10,888 nt of DNA from an uncultured Prevotella sp. (GTDB taxonomy: Bacteria > Bacteroidota > Bacteroidia > Bacteroidales > Bacteroidaceae). Under the pieces are notes generated by a model. It saw nothing but the letters and a program-made list of their open reading frames with translations, was not told the origin of the DNA and ran no database searches. The translations under genes were made by a program, and so were the position numbers. This document shows positions 7,157 through 10,888 of this stretch, piece after piece (positions within the stretch are counted from its first letter, which is position 1; every line of letters starts with the position of its first letter). The stretch lies in contig CAKPWR010000075.1 in the NCBI GenBank assembly GCA_934196725.1, forward strand, positions 1 to 10,888. The letters are read 5' to 3'.

Positions 7157-8872
7157 ATGGCAAAAGAAGTAATAACAGGAGCTGAAGCCTTGATGCGCTC
7201 ACTGCATAACGAAGGGGTTACAACCATCTTCGGTTATCCAGGTGGTAGCATCATGCCAGTGTTTGATGCACTGTATGGTTACACGAGAGGAGAGAAGAAG
7301 ATGTTTGATCACATCTTGGTACGTCATGAGCAGGCAGCTGCTCACGCTGCACAGGGTTATGCCCGAGTCAGTGGCGAAGTGGGCGTGACTCTCGTGACCA
7401 GTGGTCCTGGAGCAACTAATACTCTTACCGGTATTGCTGATGCCATGATGGATTCTACGCCAATCGTGGTTATTGCCGGACAGGTAGGTGTAGGGGCTTT
7501 GGGTACCGATGCTTTCCAAGAGGTAGACTTGGTTGGTGTTACCCAGCCAATCTCTAAATGGGCTTATCAGATTCGTCGTCCGGAGGATGTTGCCTGGGCA
7601 ATAAGTCGTGCGTTTTATATCGCTCGCAGTGGTCGTCCTGGTCCTGTAGTGCTCGACTTTACTAAGAATGCTCAGGTTGCAACCTGTGAGTGGGAGCCAG
7701 TAAAATGTGAAAAGGTTACATCTTATAATCCATATCCAAAGATTGATGAGAAGTCTGTAGCTGAGGCTGCTGAACTTATCAATCAGGCAAAGAAGCCTTT
7801 TGCCCTTGTGGGACATGGTGTTGAATTGGGTGGTGCTCATAATGAATTGGTTGAGTTCTTAGAGAAAGCTGATATTCCGGCAGGTCGCACCTTGCTCGGT
7901 CTCTCTGCTCTTCCTAGCAATCACCCTCTCAATATGGGTATGCTTGGTATGCATGGTTCTTATGCAACCAACATGAAGACCCAGGAATGCGATGTACTCA
8001 TCGCTATTGGCATGCGTTTTAGTGATCGTATTACCGGTGTTCCTTCTAAGTATGCTAAGCAGGCTAAAATCATCCATTTGGATATTGATAAGGCTGAAAT
8101 CGATAAGGTAATCAAAACCGATGTAGCTGTTATTGGTGATTGCAAGCAGACCTTGCCGGCTATCACTCGTCTTTTGAATAAGAATGTTCATCGTGAATGG
8201 AGAGATTCTTTTGAGGAATATCGTCTGCAGGAACAGGAAAAGGTGATAGAGAAGGATATTCATCCTACAGAGGGTCCTCTCTTGATGGGTGAGGTTACCA
8301 ATGTGGTGACAGAAGCTACTCATAATGAGGCTGTTCTCGTGAATGATGTAGGTCAGAATCAGATGATTTCCAGCCGTTACTTCAAGTTTACGAAGAAGTT
8401 GAGTATTGTAACCAGTGGTGGCTTCGGAACCATGGGCTTTGGTCTTCCTGCAGCTATCGGTGCAACTTTCGGTGCTCCGGATAGAACAATCTGCTGTTTC
8501 TTTGGTGATGGTGGATTCCAGATGAATATTCAGGAGTTGGGTACTATCATGGAACAGCAGGCTCCAGTGAAAATGATTCTCTTGAACAACAATTACTTAG
8601 GTAATGTCCGACAGTGGCAAGACTTGATGTTTGAGGGGCGTCATTCTTTCACCCGTATGCTGAATCCTCATTATGAGGAGATAGCCAAGGCTTATGGTAT
8701 CCCTTATGATGTAGTTATCGACCGCAAGGATCTCAAGGCAAAGGTAGAGAAGATGATAGCTACCAAGGGACCATACCTTTTGGAGTGTGCCATCAAGGAG
8801 AATGAGGACATCGTACCGATGACACTACCTGGTAAGAGTGTAGAAGAAATGCAGCTTGAACTTAACTATTAA
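7157..8872 (+). CDS. ilvB: Acetohydroxyacid synthase large (catalytic) subunit
   Basis: IlvB condenses pyruvate with pyruvate or 2-oxobutyrate to give acetolactate or acetohydroxybutyrate, the committed step of branched-chain amino acid synthesis. It uses thiamine diphosphate, Mg2+ and FAD. The length, 571 residues, is typical. The N-terminal Pyr domain has the catalytic glutamate Glu58 in RHEQAAAHAAQGYAR. The middle domain (about 195-345) is the FAD-binding region. The C-terminal PP domain has the ThDP motif from GDGGFQMN (450-457) to NNN (477-479). VRQWQDLMF contains Trp487, which aligns with the tryptophan that gives E. coli AHAS II its preference for 2-oxobutyrate, so this is a true AHAS and not a catabolic acetolactate synthase. 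ilvN follows after 36 bases, as expected for an obligate partner pair. Naming could be ilvB or ilvI. Confidence 0.97.
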   Translation: MAKEVITGAEALMRSLHNEGVTTIFGYPGGSIMPVFDALYGYTRGEKKMFDHILVRHEQAAAHAAQGYARVSGEVGVTLVTSGPGATNTLTGIADAMMDSTPIVVIAGQVGVGALGTDAFQEVDLVGVTQPISKWAYQIRRPEDVAWAISRAFYIARSGRPGPVVLDFTKNAQVATCEWEPVKCEKVTSYNPYPKIDEKSVAEAAELINQAKKPFALVGHGVELGGAHNELVEFLEKADIPAGRTLLGLSALPSNHPLNMGMLGMHGSYATNMKTQECDVLIAIGMRFSDRITGVPSKYAKQAKIIHLDIDKAEIDKVIKTDVAVIGDCKQTLPAITRLLNKNVHREWRDSFEEYRLQEQEKVIEKDIHPTEGPLLMGEVTNVVTEATHNEAVLVNDVGQNQMISSRYFKFTKKLSIVTSGGFGTMGFGLPAAIGATFGAPDRTICCFFGDGGFQMNIQELGTIMEQQAPVKMILLNNNYLGNVRQWQDLMFEGRHSFTRMLNPHYEEIAKAYGIPYDVVIDRKDLKAKVEKMIATKGPYLLECAIKENEDIVPMTLPGKSVEEMQLELNY

Positions 8873-8908
8873 GATGTAGCTTAGCTTCACTATTAAAAGA
8901 AAAGGACA

Positions 8909-9454
8909 ATGGAGAATAATAACGAAAAGAAATTATATACACTGCTCGTTTACTCAGAGAATATTGCGGGTATCCTTAATCAGATTACTGCAGTATTTAC
9001 TCGTAGACAGGTTAATATTGAGAGCTTGAATGTTTCTGCCAGTAGCATTAAGAACATTCATAAGTATACCATTACCGTATGGAGTGACCCTGAGCAGATA
9101 GAGAAGATCAACAAGGCCATTGAGAAGAAAATCGATGTTGTGAAGAGTGATTACTATACTGATGATCAGATTTTCATTCATGAGGTGGCTCTCTTTAAGA
9201 TTTCTACTCCGATTTTGTTGGAGAATTCAGAGGTTTCGCGTACCATTCGTAAGCATGATGCGCGTATGATGGAGGTTAATCCTACTTACAGCACTGTGCT
9301 CTTGGCGGGATTAACGGAGGATATTACCGATCTTTTCCATCAGCTCAATAGCTATGATTGCCTGTTGCAGTATACTCGTAGCGGACGTATTGCTGTGACA
9401 AGAAGTTTTGATGAGCCGATTTCTGACTATTTGAAGCAGAATGCAGAAGATTAA
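8909..9454 (+). CDS. ilvN: Acetohydroxyacid synthase small (regulatory) subunit
   Basis: This ACT-domain subunit activates the catalytic subunit and normally confers feedback inhibition by valine. It has 181 residues, compared with 163 in E. coli IlvH. The N-terminal ACT domain (about 9-83) contains NIAGILNQ and VNIESLNV. Gly21 and Asn36 keep the same spacing as the valine-site residues Gly14 and Asn29 of E. coli IlvH, so valine sensitivity is inferred. A C-terminal half (about 90-165) with HEVALFKIS and a second ACT-like fold completes the protein. The start codon is preceded by AAAAGGACA, a better purine-rich ribosome site than most in this window. It lies 36 bases after ilvB in the same transcript, and a strong terminator follows. 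Calling it ilvN or ilvH is a matter of convention. Confidence 0.95.
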   Translation: MENNNEKKLYTLLVYSENIAGILNQITAVFTRRQVNIESLNVSASSIKNIHKYTITVWSDPEQIEKINKAIEKKIDVVKSDYYTDDQIFIHEVALFKISTPILLENSEVSRTIRKHDARMMEVNPTYSTVLLAGLTEDITDLFHQLNSYDCLLQYTRSGRIAVTRSFDEPISDYLKQNAED

Positions 9455-9468
9455 ATGATAAGAATAGA

Positions 9469-9518
9469 GTCCTTTATTTTCCTGCAAGTAAAATGTAGGG
9501 AAACAAGGGACTTTTTCT
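9469..9518 (+). terminator. Strong terminator after ilvN
   Basis: The inner stem TTTTCCTGCA (9477-9486) / TGTAGGGAAA (9494-9503) has 10 pairs, including G-U. It extends outward through GTCCTTT (9469-9475) against AAGGGAC (9505-9511), with one A-C mismatch between the two parts. TTTTTCTT follows at 9512. This ends the ilvD-ilvB-ilvN transcript, or reduces read-through into the thioesterase gene. Confidence 0.88.
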
Positions 9519-9558
9519 TATGATGAGTATAGTTTTTAGCAAGCTGTTTTCTTCTTAA

Positions 9559-9594
9559 TATATAATATTGGTGTACTATATATAATAAGGTGTA
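9559..9594 (+). repeat. Two tandem AT-rich direct repeats upstream of the thioesterase
   Basis: TATATAATATTGGTGTA (9559-9575) is followed by TATATAATAAGGTGTA (9579-9594), a near-copy starting 20 bases later, about two helical turns. The pair lies between the ilvN terminator and the thioesterase start. Such spacing would suit a protein binding one face of the DNA, but no known operator is recognised. A weak -7-like TAGGCTTG (9598-9605) follows directly. A TTGG inside the first repeat lies 26 bases upstream of it, wider than usual for a -33 element. Nothing else is evident in 9519-9646. Confidence 0.45.
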
Positions 9595-9646
9595 AAATAG
9601 GCTTGAAATTTTTAGTACGGGAAAATTAATTTAAAGATCTAGTAAA

Positions 9647-10459
9647 ATGAAACCAGAATTATTAAGTAAAGTAGGGCGATACGAGTTTTTGGCAGAACCA
9701 TTCCATTGTGATTTTTCCAGCCATCTTTTTATGGGACATTTGGGCAATCATCTGCTCAATGCAGCCGATTTTCATAGTAATGACCGTGGGTATGGAATGA
9801 ATTATCTAATGCCTCGTCATAAAACATGGGTGCTTAGCCGTCTGGCTATAGAAATGACAGAGATGCCTAAGTCTTATGATAAGTTTTTCGTAGAGACTTG
9901 GGTTGAGAATGCCATGAAGTATTTCACGGCCCGTGATTTTAAAATCTGTGGAAAGGTAGATTCCTCTTCTTCCGATATGGAAGAAAAAATCTATGGTTAT
10001 GGTAAGAGTGTCTGGGCAATGATAGATACTGATAACCGACAGCCTGTTGATATTTTCAGCATCAATGATGGACTCATCAAAGACTACATTGATGAAGAAA
10101 CGCCATGTCCAATAGATCCCAGCTCAAGAGTTAAGATGAGTAAGGATGCGAAATTGGTACGCACAATCAATACTTATTACAATGATGTTGACGTGAATGG
10201 ACACATCAATTCGGTGAAATACATAGAACATATCCTTGATCTCTTTGATTTGGATTATTACAGAACTCACTTTTTGCAACGATTCGAGGTTGCTTATGTG
10301 GCAGAAAGTCATCAAGGTGACCAACTTAATTTCTATTTGGAAAAATCAAATGAGGCGGAAAAATGCGAAGAATATTGCATAAAAATAACAAAAATAAGTA
10401 AAAATAGGTCTGAAGAGGTGGAAATCGTAAGAAGTAAAGTAAAATTTGCAAAAAAATGA
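9647..10459 (+). CDS. Acyl-ACP thioesterase (FatA/FatB-like, double hotdog)
   Basis: This enzyme is predicted to hydrolyse acyl-acyl carrier protein and release free fatty acids in the cytosol. Its 270 residues hold two hotdog domains, about 1-135 and 165-270, as in plant FatA/FatB and bacterial relatives. The first contains GYGMNYLMPRHKTWVLSRL (48-66) and a WVENAMKYFTARDF segment. The second holds the catalytic pattern DVDVNGHINSVKYI, with Asp182, Asn184 and His186. Glu220 followed by Ser221 occupies the place where plant enzymes have Glu-Cys. The gene lies between ilvN and ilvC, separated from ilvN by a terminator, and its stop codon is 8 bases before the ilvC promoter. Bacteroidetes make iso/anteiso fatty acids from BCAA-derived oxo acids, so a role in branched-chain lipid turnover is a reasonable inference. 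Chain-length specificity is unknown. Confidence 0.9.
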   Translation: MKPELLSKVGRYEFLAEPFHCDFSSHLFMGHLGNHLLNAADFHSNDRGYGMNYLMPRHKTWVLSRLAIEMTEMPKSYDKFFVETWVENAMKYFTARDFKICGKVDSSSSDMEEKIYGYGKSVWAMIDTDNRQPVDIFSINDGLIKDYIDEETPCPIDPSSRVKMSKDAKLVRTINTYYNDVDVNGHINSVKYIEHILDLFDLDYYRTHFLQRFEVAYVAESHQGDQLNFYLEKSNEAEKCEEYCIKITKISKNRSEEVEIVRSKVKFAKK

Positions 10460-10467
10460 AAGAAAAA

Positions 10468-10499
10468 TTTGGTACTTTCATGAGAATTTCTTACCTTTG
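10468..10499 (+). promoter_or_regulatory. Promoter of ilvC
   Basis: TTTG (10468-10471) and TACCTTTG (10492-10499) are exact matches to the Bacteroidetes -33 and -7 consensus, with a 20-base spacer. Transcription should start near 10503-10507. ilvC therefore has its own promoter and can be expressed separately from ilvD-ilvB-ilvN, behind a leader of about 155 bases. Confidence 0.8.
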
Positions 10500-10503
10500 C
10501 AGT

Positions 10504-10658
10504 CGGAAATAAGAAATAAACCCAGAGCCGCTACCTTGAATAGGTGGTGGACGGATCAAACAGGCTCTCTTTGGATAAGAATACAGCTCGCATCCGTATG
10601 GACAAGTATAACCCGCGGCTCCACAAATGGCAAGCCGCACAAAAATTAAATTACAATT
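10504..10658 (+). ncRNA. Structured 5' leader of ilvC, candidate cis-regulatory RNA
   Basis: This GC-richer stretch between the ilvC promoter and start codon folds in several ways. Hairpin H1: CCGCTACCT (10528-10536) / AGGTGGTGG (10542-10550), nine pairs, two of them G-U. P1: AGAGCC (10524-10529) / GGCTCT (10563-10568), enclosing a shortened H1. P2: ACGGAT (10551-10556) / ATCCGT (10592-10597). H3: GCGGCT (10615-10620) / AGCCGC (10633-10638), with an inner CCA/TGG, ending 20 bases before the ATG. GAGCCGC (10525-10531) also complements GCGGCTC (10615-10621) perfectly, competing with P1, H1 and H3. No U-tract follows H3, so control of translation seems more likely than termination. I do not recognise it as a known RNA family, and no BCAA-rich leader peptide is present. 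Confidence 0.5.
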
Positions 10659-10888
10659 ATGGCAGAAATGAATTTCGGTGGCGTAATGGAAACAGTTGTC
10701 ACCAGTCATGAATTTTCATTGGAGAAAGCACGTGAAGTATTGAAGAACGAAACTATCGCAGTTATCGGTTATGGTATCCAGGGTCCTGGTCAGGCTTGTA
10801 ACCTTCGCGATAATGGTTTCAATGTCATCGTCGGACAGCGTCAGGGTAAGACCTACGAGAAGTGTTTGAAGGATGGCTGGGTACCTGG
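10659..10888 (+). CDS. ilvC: Ketol-acid reductoisomerase IlvC, N-terminal part (cut by window end)
   Basis: IlvC rearranges and reduces acetolactate or acetohydroxybutyrate with NAD(P)H and Mg2+ to the dihydroxy acids used by IlvD. Only the first 76 codons lie in the window and the frame stays open to the edge. The start MAEMNFGGV, then EKAREVLKNETIAVIGYG and the dinucleotide-binding GYGIQGPG (37-44), followed by DNGFNVIVGQRQGKT, match Bacteroidetes IlvC closely. Arg61 lies in the loop that recognises the cofactor's adenine ribose region, but cofactor preference cannot be decided from this fragment. It is preceded by its own promoter and a structured leader. The ribosome site is A-rich with no clear Shine-Dalgarno. 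Confidence 0.96.
   Translation, partial: MAEMNFGGVMETVVTSHEFSLEKAREVLKNETIAVIGYGIQGPGQACNLRDNGFNVIVGQRQGKTYEKCLKDGWVP

Noticed and set aside
10446..10649. 67-codon ORF covering the ilvC promoter and leader
   Set aside because: It begins inside the end of the thioesterase gene, spans the promoter itself and overlaps structured leader RNA. The peptide resembles no family I know and is not BCAA-rich before a terminator.

Overview
The window looks like chromosomal core DNA from a Bacteroidales bacterium, most plausibly a Prevotella/Segatella-type gut or oral species. Three things point there. Promoters match the Bacteroidetes consensus (a -33 TTTG/TTGG and a -7 TAnnTTTG box) and not sigma70. Start codons sit behind A-rich stretches with poor Shine-Dalgarno matches. 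The order ilvD-ilvB-ilvN-(acyl-ACP thioesterase)-ilvC is, from memory, typical of this group. I see no mobile element, CRISPR array, rRNA or tRNA, and no gene that stands out by composition.

Region 1 (1-2390) holds ffh, the signal recognition particle GTPase, and folD, the bifunctional enzyme of one-carbon/folate metabolism. They are 30 bases apart and probably form one transcript, starting from a TAACTTTG box at the window's left edge and ending at a terminator at 2356-2388.

Region 2 (2416-5033) is a single secreted GH51 alpha-L-arabinofuranosidase. It has a large N-terminal extension resembling part of a GH43-type propeller. A terminator lies on each side and there is no susC/susD pair, so it reads as a stand-alone arabinose-releasing exoenzyme gene.

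Region 3 (5141-10888) is the branched-chain amino acid (BCAA) cluster. A clear promoter drives ilvD (dihydroxy-acid dehydratase), followed by ilvB and ilvN (catalytic and regulatory subunits of acetohydroxyacid synthase). A strong hairpin lies between ilvD and ilvB, and a strong terminator follows ilvN. Next come an acyl-ACP thioesterase gene and then ilvC (ketol-acid reductoisomerase), whose first 76 codons are in the window. IlvB/N makes acetolactate or acetohydroxybutyrate, IlvC reduces and isomerises it, and IlvD dehydrates the diol to the 2-oxo acid. That oxo acid feeds valine, leucine and isoleucine, and is also the precursor of iso/anteiso fatty-acid primers. That second use gives a reason for a thioesterase of lipid metabolism to sit in the cluster.

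The most interesting non-coding element is the roughly 155-base ilvC leader. It follows its own near-perfect promoter, is GC-rich and structured in an AT-rich intergenic setting, and contains mutually exclusive pairings: a GAGCCGC segment and a later AGCCGC copy both complement the same GCGGCT strand. It is a candidate uncharacterised cis-regulatory RNA. The remaining genes are ordinary, well-recognised core functions.
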